From Actinomadura cremea (GTDB lineage: Bacteria; Actinomycetota; Actinomycetes; Streptosporangiales; Streptosporangiaceae): a stretch of 64,000 nucleotides of DNA. Made by a program: the position numbers and the translations under genes. Positions 25,205-34,114 of this stretch are shown one piece after another (within the stretch, counting starts at the first letter, position 1; each line of letters starts with the position of its first letter). The stretch lies in the NCBI RefSeq assembly GCF_014648495.1, contig NZ_BMRF01000008.1:124001-188000 (forward strand). The letters run 5' to 3'. Below the pieces are notes generated by a model. That model made no database searches. It saw only the letters and a program-made list of their open reading frames with translations, and was not told the origin of the DNA.

Positions 25205-27196
25205 TCAGCGGCGGCTGAGAGCGCCCTGGTAGCCGAGATTCGTGCCGGGCCTGCTCCAGGTGTACCGGATGGTCCCATCGGGCTGCAGGGACGCCTCCAC
25301 GGCTCCCGGGGTGCACGGCTGGGGGACTTCCAGGGCCATCTTCAGGCTGCTGCCGGTGCCGCTCTCGAACGTGAGTGTGCCAGTGCACTTCTCCTTGGGG
25401 TAGACGGCGCTCGCCGTGGTGGTGCCCTCCTCGAACGTGACCTCGAGGGGGAAGGACGCCTGGCTGTTGTTGTTGACCATCGTGCCGGTCCAGGTCCCCG
25501 CGAACGCCTGCGGGATCGCCGACACCGGACGGGTGTCGGCCGTCCCGGCGGGGGGCTCCGCGGTGTCGTCGCCCTTCAACTGCGGCCAGAGCACCAGCGC
25601 GATGATCGCGATGCCGACCGAGACGCCGATGAACAGCGACAGCGCCACGCCCAGCACGTGGTTGCCGGGACGGCGCATCCGGCCGAGCGCGCCGGACGAC
25701 GGCGACCGCCGGGGGGCGTCGTCGTCCGCGGCGCGGAGTCCGGGGATGAGGTGCGGCGCCGTCGAGTCGCCGGACTCGGGCAGGTCGATCGCGTCGAACG
25801 TGCGCGTCTCGCCGTCCCCGGGCGGGACCGCGCCGAGCGCCGCCGTCCGGTCGTCCGCGACCGCCCCCATGGTGGTGGTCCGGTCGTCCGCGACGGCGCC
25901 GAACGTGGTCGTCGCCTCGAACGCCCCCGGGTCGAGGTCCACGGCGGGCGGGGGCGGCGGCTCGGGACGGTCGCGGCCGCGCGACAGCTTGCCGAGCAGC
26001 GTCCGTCCGGGCGTCTGCTCCGGGCGGGTCGCCTCGGCCGGGGGCGGCGGCTGGAAACCGGCGGGGCCCGGGACGGCTTGCCCTGGGGCTCCCTGGAGCG
26101 GTGCAAGCGCGCGCGGGGGCGGTGGTGCGGCCCCCATGGGGGAGCCGTTGGGGGGAAGGGGCTGCGGGGCGGCCGGGGGCGCCTGCGGGGCCGCTGGAGG
26201 CGGCGGGGGCGGCGGCTGGACGGCGGCGGGCGCCTGGGGAACCGGGGGCGGAGGAACCGGCGCCTGGGGAGCGGACGGCTGGGGGGCCGGCGGGTTCGGT
26301 GCGGGGAGCGCGCCGGCGGCGAGCGCGCGGCCCTCGTCCACCAGCGAGGCGGGCAGCCGCCCGGCCAGCGGGCCGGCCGGGTCGAGGAGCCGTTCGAGCA
26401 GCCCCCTGGCGGTGGGGCGCGCGGCGGGGTCCTTGGCGAACGCGTCCGCCATCACCGCGCGCAGCGCGTCGGGCACCGCGGACAGGTCCGGATCGTCGTA
26501 CATGATCTTCTGGACGGTCTCGGACGCCGGGCCGTCGCCGAAGGGCGCCGCGCCCGTCGCCGCGAACAGCAGCGTCGAGGCCCACGCGAAGACGTCCGCC
26601 GCGGGCTCGGCGCGCAGGCCGCTCAGCTGCTCCGGGGCCCGGAAGGACAGGCGGGACGGATCGCTCGGGTCGGGCTCCCAGTACGGGGCGCCCATCACGG
26701 CGTCGAGCGCGCCGTGCACGCCGATGTCGCAAAGCTTGGGGCCGTCCCGCCCCAGCAGGATGTTGGCGGGCTTCAGGTCGTGGTGCACCGCCCCCGCGCG
26801 GTGCACGGCCGCCAGGGCGACCGCCATGCCCACCGCCAGGCGCTCCACGACCGCGCCGCCGCGCGGGCCCTCCTCGTCCACGAGCTGCTGGAGCGACGGG
26901 CCGTCCACGCACTCGCTCACGACGTAGGCGCGGTCGTCCGCCACGTCGGCGTCCAGGATCGCGGCCGTGCAGAACCCGGAGATCCTGCGCGCGGCCTCGA
27001 ACGCGGCGGTGAACCGCGACCGGGCCGCGGGCTCGCCGCTCAGCCGCACGTGCAGCAGCTTCACCGCGACCGTGCGTCCGGTGGAGTCCGCGCCCAGGAA
27101 GACGGCGCCCTGCTCGCCGACGCCGAGCCGGCCCGTGACCTCGTACGAGCCGAGTCTTCGCGGGTCACCAGGCTGCAGGGGCAGCGCCTCGGGCAT
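25205..27196 (-). CDS. Receptor-like Ser/Thr protein kinase
   Basis: 663 residues. The N-terminal kinase domain (about 15-270) has a glycine loop GRLGVGEQGAVFLG, the VAVK lysine (K46), the catalytic loop HHDLKPAN (D140, N145) and a DIG motif (D157) in place of DFG. The usual HRD is HHD here. An activation segment with FRAPEQLSG follows. Next come a long Pro/Ala-rich linker (about 290-440), an acidic/Thr-rich juxtamembrane part, one membrane helix (about 520-545, GVALSLFIGVSVGIAIIALVL) and a C-terminal outside domain of about 110 residues with two cysteines. All catalytic residues are present, so it may be active, but the motif variants could alter activation. The ligand is unknown. The neighbouring cell-wall hydrolase may be linked functionally. 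Confidence 0.88.
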   Translation of the reverse strand: MPEALPLQPGDPRRLGSYEVTGRLGVGEQGAVFLGADSTGRTVAVKLLHVRLSGEPAARSRFTAAFEAARRISGFCTAAILDADVADDRAYVVSECVDGPSLQQLVDEEGPRGGAVVERLAVGMAVALAAVHRAGAVHHDLKPANILLGRDGPKLCDIGVHGALDAVMGAPYWEPDPSDPSRLSFRAPEQLSGLRAEPAADVFAWASTLLFAATGAAPFGDGPASETVQKIMYDDPDLSAVPDALRAVMADAFAKDPAARPTARGLLERLLDPAGPLAGRLPASLVDEGRALAAGALPAPNPPAPQPSAPQAPVPPPPVPQAPAAVQPPPPPPPAAPQAPPAAPQPLPPNGSPMGAAPPPPRALAPLQGAPGQAVPGPAGFQPPPPAEATRPEQTPGRTLLGKLSRGRDRPEPPPPPAVDLDPGAFEATTTFGAVADDRTTTMGAVADDRTAALGAVPPGDGETRTFDAIDLPESGDSTAPHLIPGLRAADDDAPRRSPSSGALGRMRRPGNHVLGVALSLFIGVSVGIAIIALVLWPQLKGDDTAEPPAGTADTRPVSAIPQAFAGTWTGTMVNNNSQASFPLEVTFEEGTTTASAVYPKEKCTGTLTFESGTGSSLKMALEVPQPCTPGAVEASLQPDGTIRYTWSRPGTNLGYQGALSRR

Positions 27197-27557
27197 CTGA
27201 CGAACCTCCGTGTCCTCCGGGGGAGCGAGTTCGCCGCCTCCCCGTTCTGTTCACTCCCACCCGGCAGTCGGTCCTTTTTTACCGTGTATGTCGGGCGGCT
27301 CGTGTCGTTTGGGGACGACCCCCGAGCCCGATCGACGATCCTCGCGCGGTGCGGCGCGGCGCGGTCGGCCGGGGACGGCCCGGAACGATCTCCGAGCCGT
27401 TCGGCGGCCCGCGCCCGGTCGAACGCGCCCGGCCGCCCGGAGCGTAGGCGCACCCGGCCTACCGTGCAAAAAACGCGCTCGACGACGCGGCGGGCGGCGG
27501 GGCGCCTCCGGCACGCCGCGCGCGGGGCCTTCGCCGGGGACGCGGTAGCTTCTGTGC
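27197..27557. other. Intergenic region between divergent kinase and SCP genes
   Basis: 361 bases without a supported gene. It should hold both promoters. On the plus strand TAGCTT (27546-27551) is a -10 box 6 bases before the GTG at 27558, suggesting a leaderless transcript. A T-run (TTTTTT around 27275-27280) stands out in this GC-rich DNA. Confidence 0.5.
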
Positions 27558-27992
27558 GTGCCCCGGACACCGCTGACCGCCGCCGTCCTGACCGAGCGGC
27601 GCACCGCCCTCGGCCTGCCGCCGTACACCGGCGGGGACGACGCCGCCGACCTGCGCCGCGCCGCCTTCGAGACCGTCGTGGCGGCGGGCGACGCCGGGGC
27701 CGGGGAGCCCCGCCCGATCGTCCGGGGCGCGGTGCGGCACCTGCTGGACGTGCTCGCCGCGCGGGCGCCGGGACGGTCGGTGGAGGTGCGCGTCCCGCCG
27801 CACGCCGCCGTGCAGTGCATCGAGGGGCCGCACCACAAGCGCGGCACCCCGCCCAACGTCGTCGAGATGGACGCGGCCACCTGGATCTCCCTCGCGACCG
27901 GACGACTCGGGTGGGCCGAGGCCCTCGCGGACGGACGCGTCCGTGCCAGCGGCGCGCGCGCGGACCTGTCGTCCTACCTGCCCCTGGAATAG
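27558..27992 (+). CDS. Sterol-carrier-family protein
   Basis: 144 residues from GTG 27558, which directly follows a -10 box and is probably leaderless. The protein resembles the small SCP-like proteins often found upstream of purF in actinobacteria: RPIVRGAVRHLLDVLAARAP, VEVRVPPHAAVQCIEGPHH, TPPNVVEMDAATWISLATGR and a C-terminal VRASGARADLSSYLPL. The fold is that of MDMPI/SCP-2-like domains that bind a hydrophobic ligand, but the real ligand is unknown. It is on the same strand as the LamG gene and purF. Confidence 0.82.
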   Translation: MPRTPLTAAVLTERRTALGLPPYTGGDDAADLRRAAFETVVAAGDAGAGEPRPIVRGAVRHLLDVLAARAPGRSVEVRVPPHAAVQCIEGPHHKRGTPPNVVEMDAATWISLATGRLGWAEALADGRVRASGARADLSSYLPLE

Positions 27993-28072
27993 AGGCTCCC
28001 GGGTATTGCAAGGGCGGCCGGGCGCTGGGAGCGTGGTCACCACCCGCCGATCGGGGGCATGGAGGTGACGCC

Positions 28073-28711
28073 ATGCTCATCGCGCACTGGACCTTCGACG
28101 TCGCGACCGTCGAGGGTCGCCGGGTACACGTCGCGTCCGGCGCCGCGCCGGACGCCGAACTGGACGAGGTCGCCGAGATCGTCCCCGGACGCGACGGTGA
28201 GGCCCTGTCCCTCGGCGCACACGCGCGCGCTGTGATCCCTGCCGCGCCCCAGCTCGTCTTCAGCCAGGTGTTCGGGTTCTCGGTGGCCTTCTCCGTGAAC
28301 GTGACCGAGGAACCCACCGGGGAGTGGCGCAGCCTCCTCTACAAGCCCGTCGGCGAGAACGACGCGCGTGGGCTGGGCCTGTGGCTTTACCCGGACGCCA
28401 TGCGGCTGCGTCTCCAGTTGTTCACCGCCGGAGGCCCGGACTACATGGACAGCCACGCGCACCTGACCGCGGGTGAGTGGGCCCACGTCGCCTTCGTCGT
28501 GAACCCCCGGGGGATGGTCCTTTACGTCAACGGCGAGCAGGACGTCGCCGAGGGCCTGGCGGAACCGGTGGTCACACCGGCGGGCCCCATCCTCCTCGGC
28601 AGCGAACAGACCAAACCCGGATTCGGCGGCCTGATCGACGACCTCCGCGTGTACGCGTCCACGCTCGACGCCGAAGCCGTCCGGGCCCTCGCGGAGCGGG
28701 GTCCGTCCTAA
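28073..28711 (+). CDS. LamG/concanavalin A-like domain protein
   Basis: 212 residues from ATG 28073 with GGAGG 7 bases upstream. The whole protein is one LamG-like jelly-roll domain: IAHWTFDVATVEGRRVHV opens it, then FGFSVAFSVNV, GEWAHVAFVVNPRGMVLYVN and the end GFGGLIDDLRVYASTLDAEA. No signal peptide is visible, so unlike many LamG proteins it may be cytoplasmic. Such domains bind carbohydrate or protein. No partner is evident. A much longer in-frame open stretch upstream (from 25115) is an antisense shadow of the kinase. Confidence 0.83.
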   Translation: MLIAHWTFDVATVEGRRVHVASGAAPDAELDEVAEIVPGRDGEALSLGAHARAVIPAAPQLVFSQVFGFSVAFSVNVTEEPTGEWRSLLYKPVGENDARGLGLWLYPDAMRLRLQLFTAGGPDYMDSHAHLTAGEWAHVAFVVNPRGMVLYVNGEQDVAEGLAEPVVTPAGPILLGSEQTKPGFGGLIDDLRVYASTLDAEAVRALAERGPS

Positions 28712-28728
28712 GCGGACCAGGGGCCGCC

Positions 28729-29103
28729 CTAAGGCGTGAGCGTCGTGGACCGGGCGAAGGGGAACTCCTGCTCGACGCAGTAGCGGCGATCCTCCGCGCT
28801 CGGGTAGCGGGTCTCGTCGCCGCACTCCGCCGCCTTGCTCAACAGGACGTACAGGGCCACGCCGCCGATGGCGAGCGCCGCCGCGGAGCAGACCACGCCC
28901 ACCACGGCGGGCCAGCGGTCGGCGTCATGCCGGGCCAGGGAGACCGCGCCCAGGACGAGCCCCACGATCGCGGGCAGCACGCCCAGCAGGCACACCGCCA
29001 GCCCCAGCAGCCCCACTACTCCGAGCACCAGAGAACCCCGCGCCAGCCCGCTGCGGGGGCGCGGTGCCGGGGGTGTGTGGGTCTGGTACCCGGGCAGCGT
29101 CAT
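28729..29103 (-). CDS. DUF4190-type small membrane protein
   Basis: 124 residues. A Pro-rich cytoplasmic start (GYQTHTPPAPRPRSGLARGS) is followed by two adjacent membrane helices (SLVLGVVGLLGLAVCLLGVL and VVGVVCSAAALAIGGVALYV) flanking LVLGAVSLARHD, which is the DUF4190 pattern. A short outside tail contains two cysteines (CGDETRYPSAEDRRYC). Function unknown. It is convergent with the LamG gene, with 17 bases between the stops. Confidence 0.75.
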   Translation of the reverse strand: MTLPGYQTHTPPAPRPRSGLARGSLVLGVVGLLGLAVCLLGVLPAIVGLVLGAVSLARHDADRWPAVVGVVCSAAALAIGGVALYVLLSKAAECGDETRYPSAEDRRYCVEQEFPFARSTTLTP

Positions 29104-29216
29104 GCGGTCCTCCCTTCCCGTGCCATACATTTCCGTGCGGTCTTTGAAGCCCGTGGTTGCAGGGGGTAAAGGTCCTTTAAGGAGATCCACCGATCCGAGC
29201 AGGTGAACGTGGCATC

Positions 29217-29222
29217 TAGACT
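29217..29222 (+). promoter_or_regulatory. -10 box TAGACT for leaderless purF
   Basis: TAGACT ends 7 bases before GTG 29230, the start whose N-terminus best matches PurF of related actinobacteria. Transcription would begin at or next to the start codon. The -35 region is weak. Confidence 0.5.
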
Positions 29223-29229
29223 GGCGGGC

Positions 29230-30684
29230 GTGCCTCTCCGTGATGGACGTCTGAGCCACGACATCGATCCCACCGACCGCCCCCCGCAGGACGCCTGCGG
29301 GGTGTTCGGCGTCTGGGTCCCAGAAGACCAGGCGACCAAAGCAGAAGTGAGCAAGCTCACATATTACGGCCTGTACGCGCTCCAGCACCGCGGGCAGGAA
29401 TCCGCGGGCATCGCCGTGAGCGACGGCTCCCGTATCGTCGTCTTCAAGGACATGGGCCTCGTCGCCCAGGTCTTCGACGAGTCGGTGCTGAACACCCTGC
29501 GCGGCCACATCGCCGTGGGCCACTGCCGGTACTCCACGACGGGTTCGCCGACGTGGGAGAACGCGCAGCCCACGTTCCGTCCCACCGCCTCGGGCGGGCT
29601 CGCGCTCGTCCACAACGGCAACCTGATCAACACTCTCGAACTCGCCGAGGGCCTGGACGCGGGCGAGCTGACCGCGACCACCGACACCGAGGTCCTGACC
29701 GCCCTCCTGTGCGCCCGCGAGGGCGGCCCGCTGGAGGCGGCGCGGGACGTCCTGCCCGCCACCCGCGGCGCGTACTCGCTGGTCTTCATGGACGAGGGCA
29801 CCCTCTACGCCGCCCGCGACCCCGAGGGCGTCCGCCCGCTCGTCCTCGGCTCCCTGGAGGGCCACGGCGGTTGGGTCGTGGCGTCCGAGACCGCCGGCCT
29901 CGACATCGTCGGCGCCCGGTTCGTCCGGGAGATCGAGCCCGGCGAGATGATCGCGATCGACGGGGACGGCGTCCGCTCCGAGCGGTTCGCCGAGGCCCGC
30001 CCCAAGGGCTGCCTGTTCGAGTACGTGTACCTCGCCCGCCCCGACACCGCGATCGCCGGGCGCAGCGTCCAGGCCACCCGGGTGGAGGTGGGCCGCCGCC
30101 TGGCCCGCGAGCACCCGGTCGAGGCCGACATGGTCATCCCCACGCCCGAGTCCGGCACCCCGGCCGCGATCGGCTACGCCGAGGCGTCCGGCATCCCCTA
30201 CGGGCAGGGGCTCGTCAAGAACTCCTACGTGGGACGGACGTTCATCCAGCCGTCCCAGACGATCCGGCAGCTCGGTATCCGGCTGAAGCTGAACCCGCTG
30301 CGGGAGGCGATCGAGGGCAAGCGCCTCGTCGTCGTCGACGACTCGATCGTCCGCGGCAACACCCAGCGCGCGATCGTCGGGATGCTGCGGGACGCGGGCG
30401 CCGCCGAGGTGCACGTCCGCATCTCCAGCCCGCCGGTCTCCTGGCCCTGCTTCTACGGCATCGACTTCGCCACCCGCGCCGAGCTGATCGCCGGGAACCT
30501 GTCGGTGGAGGAGATCCGCGACTCCATCGGCGCCGACTCGCTCGGGTTCATCTCCCTGGACGAGCTGATCTCCGCCTCGCACATCGCCAAGGACCGGCTC
30601 TGCCGCGCCTGCTTCGACGGGGAGTACCCCATCGAGATCGGGCAGTCCGAGCGCGGCAAGCACCTGCTGGAGGCCGGCCGATGA
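29230..30684 (+). CDS. purF: Amidophosphoribosyltransferase PurF
   Basis: 484 residues. PurF makes phosphoribosylamine from PRPP and glutamine, the first committed step of purine synthesis. The start GTG 29230 gives MPLRDGRLSHDIDPTDRPPQ, close to the known Streptomyces N-terminus; GTG 29203 would add nine residues. A short propeptide of 22 residues precedes the N-terminal nucleophile Cys23 in DACGVFGVW. Other signs are YGLYALQHRGQESAGIAVS, GHCRYSTTGSPTWENAQPT and the PRPP-binding motif VVVDDSIVRGNTQRAI. Cysteines in the C-terminal half (CFYGIDF, CRACFDGEYP) fit the iron-sulfur type. It overlaps purM by 4 bases. Confidence 0.95.
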   Translation: MPLRDGRLSHDIDPTDRPPQDACGVFGVWVPEDQATKAEVSKLTYYGLYALQHRGQESAGIAVSDGSRIVVFKDMGLVAQVFDESVLNTLRGHIAVGHCRYSTTGSPTWENAQPTFRPTASGGLALVHNGNLINTLELAEGLDAGELTATTDTEVLTALLCAREGGPLEAARDVLPATRGAYSLVFMDEGTLYAARDPEGVRPLVLGSLEGHGGWVVASETAGLDIVGARFVREIEPGEMIAIDGDGVRSERFAEARPKGCLFEYVYLARPDTAIAGRSVQATRVEVGRRLAREHPVEADMVIPTPESGTPAAIGYAEASGIPYGQGLVKNSYVGRTFIQPSQTIRQLGIRLKLNPLREAIEGKRLVVVDDSIVRGNTQRAIVGMLRDAGAAEVHVRISSPPVSWPCFYGIDFATRAELIAGNLSVEEIRDSIGADSLGFISLDELISASHIAKDRLCRACFDGEYPIEIGQSERGKHLLEAGR

Positions 30685-31685
30685 CCTCCTACGAGGCCGC
30701 CGGCGTCGACATCGCCGCGGGCGAGCGCGCCGTCGAGCTGATGAGGTCGCGGGTGGCCCGCTCCCGCCGTCCCGAGGTCGTGGACGACGTCAGCGGCTTC
30801 GCCGGGCTGTTCGACGCCTCGGCCCTCCTGCGCTACCGGCGGCCGCTGCTCGCCACGTCGACGGACGGCGTCGGCACCAAGGTCGACCTCGCGCGGCGCC
30901 TCGGCGTCTACGACACGGTCGGGCACGACCTCGTCGGCATGGTCGTCGACGACCTCGCCGTGTGCGGGGCCGAGCCGCTGTTCATGACCGACTACATCGC
31001 CTGCGGCAAGGTCGTCCCCGAGCGGATCGCCGACATCGTCGGCGGCATCGCCGACGCGTGCGCCCTCGCGGGCTGCGCCCTCGTCGGCGGCGAGACCGCC
31101 GAACACCCGGGGCTCCTCGAAGCCGACGAGTTCGACATCGCGGGCGCCGGCACGGGGGTCGTGGAGGCCGACGACATCCTCGGCCCCGACCGTGTGCGCG
31201 CGGGCGACGCCGTCATCGCGATGGCCTCGTCCGGAGTGCACTCGAACGGCTACTCGCTCGTCCGGCACATCCTCGCCACCACGGACCTCACCCTCGACTC
31301 CCACCCCGCCGAACTGGGCCGGTCCCTGGGGGAGGAACTCCTCACCCCGACCCGCATCTACGCGAAGGACTGCCTCGCCCTCACGGCCGCCGGGGGCGTC
31401 CACGCGTTCGCGCACATCACCGGAGGCGGCCTGGCCGCCAACCTGGCCCGCTCCCTGCCCGCGGACGTGGACGCCGTCGTCGACCGGGGGTCGTGGGAGA
31501 TCCCGCCCCTGTTCCGGGTGCTCCAGACGCACGGTGACGTCCCGCAGGCGGAGATGGACAAGACGTTCAACCTCGGTGTCGGCATGGCCGCCGTCGTCGC
31601 CCCGGACGCCGCCGACGCGGCCCTGCGGCTCCTCGCCGAACGCGGCGTCCCGGCATGGATCCTGGGCGAGATCGTCGAGCGCTAG
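30681..31685 (+). CDS. purM: Phosphoribosylformylglycinamidine cyclo-ligase PurM
   Basis: 334 residues from the ATG overlapping the purF stop. PurM (AIR synthetase) closes the imidazole ring using ATP, the step right after FGAM synthase. The signature is complete: LATSTDGVGTKVDLARRLG, GHDLVGMVVDDLAVCGAEPL, LVGGETAEHPG, ASSGVHSNGYSLVR and HITGGGLAANLARSLP. It is coupled with purF. The stop TAG shares the palindrome CTAG with the convergent gene's stop. Confidence 0.96.
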   Translation: MTSYEAAGVDIAAGERAVELMRSRVARSRRPEVVDDVSGFAGLFDASALLRYRRPLLATSTDGVGTKVDLARRLGVYDTVGHDLVGMVVDDLAVCGAEPLFMTDYIACGKVVPERIADIVGGIADACALAGCALVGGETAEHPGLLEADEFDIAGAGTGVVEADDILGPDRVRAGDAVIAMASSGVHSNGYSLVRHILATTDLTLDSHPAELGRSLGEELLTPTRIYAKDCLALTAAGGVHAFAHITGGGLAANLARSLPADVDAVVDRGSWEIPPLFRVLQTHGDVPQAEMDKTFNLGVGMAAVVAPDAADAALRLLAERGVPAWILGEIVER

Positions 31686-32311
31686 GCGGTCCGGCGGCCG
31701 TGCCTTCCGGGCCTCCCGTGCCTTCCGGGCCGCCGGGGCCCGCCGCCGATCGCGACCGAGACCAGCAGGACGAGCGCGGCGCCCGCCGCGACCTGGAGCT
31801 GCCCGACCACGGGCAGGTCCGACTTGTGGCCGCCGACCGGCGCGAACCGCCCTCCCGGGTCGAGCACGATCCGGATGGTGTCGCCGCGCTCGTGGCCCTC
31901 GCAGTTGGTCGCGAGTTCCCGGCGGATCGGGGTGCCGTCGGCTCGCCGCAGCGTGCAGTGGTACGTCTCGCCGCCGCGAGCGGCCGTCGTCCAGGTCCGT
32001 GCGACGACCGCTTCGGAGTCGACGCCGACGAGCGTCATCGCGATGTCGCGGGCGGCCGTGACGCCGACGACGGCGAGGACGAACAGCGCCAGGACGCCGA
32101 AGCCCAGCGGCACGCCGCCGAACCGGAGCGGCCCGCGCCGCTCGTACAGCCGTACCAGCGCGAACATTGCGCCCATGACGCCGGCGATGGCCAGCACCGC
32201 CCCGCCCGCCGTTCCCCACCACAGGAAGGCGGCCGAGGACGACACGAGCCCGACCGCGGTGATCAGGAACACCAGGCCGCCGTGCAGCACGGCCCCGCGG
32301 TCGACGCTCAT
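31682..32311 (-). CDS. Hypothetical membrane protein
   Basis: 209 residues with four predicted membrane helices: two near the N-terminus (GLVFLITAVGLVSSSAAFLW and GGAVLAIAGVMGAMFALV), one at about 72-90 (FGVLALFVLAVVGVT) and one at about 170-190 (VAAGAALVLLVSVAIGG). Between the third and fourth is an outside loop of about 75 residues with a C..C pair (YHCTLRRADG, ELATNCEGHE). A strongly basic tail (RRPGRHGRPGRHGRR) ends it. No family recognised with confidence. It converges on purM and overlaps it by 4 bases. Confidence 0.7.
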   Translation of the reverse strand: MSVDRGAVLHGGLVFLITAVGLVSSSAAFLWWGTAGGAVLAIAGVMGAMFALVRLYERRGPLRFGGVPLGFGVLALFVLAVVGVTAARDIAMTLVGVDSEAVVARTWTTAARGGETYHCTLRRADGTPIRRELATNCEGHERGDTIRIVLDPGGRFAPVGGHKSDLPVVGQLQVAAGAALVLLVSVAIGGGPRRPGRHGRPGRHGRRTA

Positions 32312-32382
32312 GGCACCCGCACGTCACAACGCCCCCGGGGTCGGGCGCGAGCCCGACCGCCAGGGGCGATCGTGATCAGAAC

Positions 32383-32589
32383 TCAGCCGGACGACTCGTC
32401 CTTGCGGCCCTCGGTGCCGTAGTCATCGGCGTAGTCGGAGTACTTCTCGGCGAGCTCGTCGTAGGAGTCGTCACCGGAGTCGTTGACTCCGAGCTCACTC
32501 TTCAGGCGGTCGAGGTCCGTGCCGCCGCTGTTGTACTTGAGCTGGCGGGCAACCTTCACCTGCTTGGCCTTGGCTCGGCCGCGACCCAT
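32383..32589 (-). CDS. DUF3073 family protein
   Basis: 68 residues from ATG 32589, preceded by GAGGGGG. The basic N-terminus MGRGRAKAKQVKVARQLKYN and the acidic tail are the hallmark of DUF3073, a small cytoplasmic protein conserved next to purM and valine dehydrogenase in actinomycetes. Function unknown; the basic head suggests nucleic-acid binding. Upstream in-frame ATG at 32673 has no ribosome site. Confidence 0.9.
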   Translation of the reverse strand: MGRGRAKAKQVKVARQLKYNSGGTDLDRLKSELGVNDSGDDSYDELAEKYSDYADDYGTEGRKDESSG

Positions 32590-32843
32590 TGGCTCGACCC
32601 CCTCGATGGTCAGGGCTTTATTGGGCCCATCAACGCGCGCGTGTACCACACGAACCGATGCCTGATGAGCCATGCGTCAGTCACGGATACAACCGTACCC
32701 GTTTTGCGCCCGGCTCGGTACTTCGGCGGTACGTGGCGGCGCTCTTGTTCCGGGAACCGCAGTGTATCCGGTAGGTACGAGTGGACCGACTTGACGTCAT
32801 GTGTTCATGCTTTCCGCCAGGCCGAACAGAACGTCAAGGGCCC

Positions 32844-32888
32844 GGAGGCCGCCGTGGGACGCGCGTACGGCGGCCCACAGCGGCCTCC
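32844..32888 (-). terminator. Terminator after valine dehydrogenase
   Basis: 15-bp stem with one mismatch: GGAGGCCGCCGTGGG (32844-32858) against CCCACAGCGGCCTCC (32874-32888). It lies 16 bases beyond the vdh stop on the minus strand. Confidence 0.8.
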
Positions 32889-32904
32889 AGCGGCCTGTAG
32901 GGGA

Positions 32905-33987
32905 TCAGACGAGAATGTGGCGCAGACGACCGATCTCGGACATCCGGCGTTCGGCGAGCCGGTCGGCGGCGGCCGCGGGCGGGACGCCCTCGTCGGCGGC
33001 CAGCGCGAAGATCTTGCGGGTGGTCTCGTGGATCCCGGCCGCCCGCGACCGGGCGCGCTCGAAGTCGAACCCGGCGATCTCGTCCGCGACCTGGATCACA
33101 CCGCCCGAGTTCACCACGTAGTCGGGGGCGTACAGGACGTTCCGGTCGGCGAGGTCCTTCTCGACGCCCGGGTGCGCGAGCTGGTTGTTGGCGGCCCCGC
33201 AGACGACGCGGGCGCCGAGCAGCGGCACCGTCGCGTCGTTCAGGGACCCGCCGAGCGCGCACGGCGCGTACACGTCCAGGTCGGCGCGGATCATCGCGTC
33301 GCCGTCCGCGACGACCTCCACCTCGGGGTGCAGCGCCCTGACCCGTTCGACGGCGGCCTCGCTGACGTCGCAGACGACCACGTCGGCGCCGTCCTCGCGC
33401 AGGTGCTCCACCAGCCGGCGGCCGACCTTCCCGACGCCCTCCACACCGACCCGCCGGCCGCGCAGCGTGGGCGCGCCCCACGCCGTCTCGGCGGCGGCGC
33501 GCATCCCCTGGAACACGCCGTACGCCGTCAGGATGGACGAGTCGCCCGCACCGCCGTGCGCCACCGTCCGTCCGGTCACGAACTCGCACTCGCGGGCGAC
33601 GAGGTCCATGTCCTCGCTGTACGTGCCGACGTCGCACGCCGTGTAGTAGCGGCCGTTCAGGCTCTGGACGAACCGTCCGTACGCCCTCAGGAGCGCCTCG
33701 GACTTGTCCCGGCCGGGGTCGCCGAGGATGACGGCTTTGCCCCCGCCGTGGTCCAGCCCGGCCAGGGCGTTCTTGTACGCCATGCCCCGGGAGAGGTTCA
33801 GCACGTCGCTGAGCGCCTCCTCCTCCGACCCGTACGGGTAGAAGCGGGTGCCGCCCAGCGACGGCCCGAGGGCGGTGGAGTAGATCGCGATGATGGCGCG
33901 CAGGCCGCTCGCCTCGTCCTGGCAGAAGACGACCTGCTCGTGTCGGGGTTCCGAGCCCTTGTGGGGCGACCCGAAGACATTAGGCAC
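32905..33987 (-). CDS. vdh: Valine (Leu/Glu-type) dehydrogenase
   Basis: 360 residues from GTG 33987 with GGAGGG 7 bases upstream. NAD-dependent oxidative deamination of branched-chain amino acids to 2-oxoacids. Substrate domain: HSTALGP-like block [18 protein letters not shown], and [19 protein letters not shown] with the catalytic lysine. Rossmann domain: [29 protein letters not shown] and [11 protein letters not shown]. The position between the DUF3073 gene and the bldC block matches the Streptomyces vdh locus. It feeds the bkd complex also found in this window. A terminator follows. Confidence 0.94.
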   Translation of the reverse strand: MPNVFGSPHKGSEPRHEQVVFCQDEASGLRAIIAIYSTALGPSLGGTRFYPYGSEEEALSDVLNLSRGMAYKNALAGLDHGGGKAVILGDPGRDKSEALLRAYGRFVQSLNGRYYTACDVGTYSEDMDLVARECEFVTGRTVAHGGAGDSSILTAYGVFQGMRAAAETAWGAPTLRGRRVGVEGVGKVGRRLVEHLREDGADVVVCDVSEAAVERVRALHPEVEVVADGDAMIRADLDVYAPCALGGSLNDATVPLLGARVVCGAANNQLAHPGVEKDLADRNVLYAPDYVVNSGGVIQVADEIAGFDFERARSRAAGIHETTRKIFALAADEGVPPAAAADRLAERRMSEIGRLRHILV

Positions 33988-34114
33988 GGTAGTGCCCTCC
34001 TTCCTGTCCACTGATCAGCCTAGGGCGCGGCGAGACCCATCGGGAGGTAACGCCGCCGTCTCGCCGGGCCCTGTCAGCGCGACCGGCGGGCGGGTCTCGT
34101 GCCACGATGCGAGT

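Noticed and set aside
25115-28072. Long plus-strand open frame leading into the LamG protein
   Set aside because: It runs antisense through the kinase. The LamG domain begins at ATG 28073 with its own GGAGG site.
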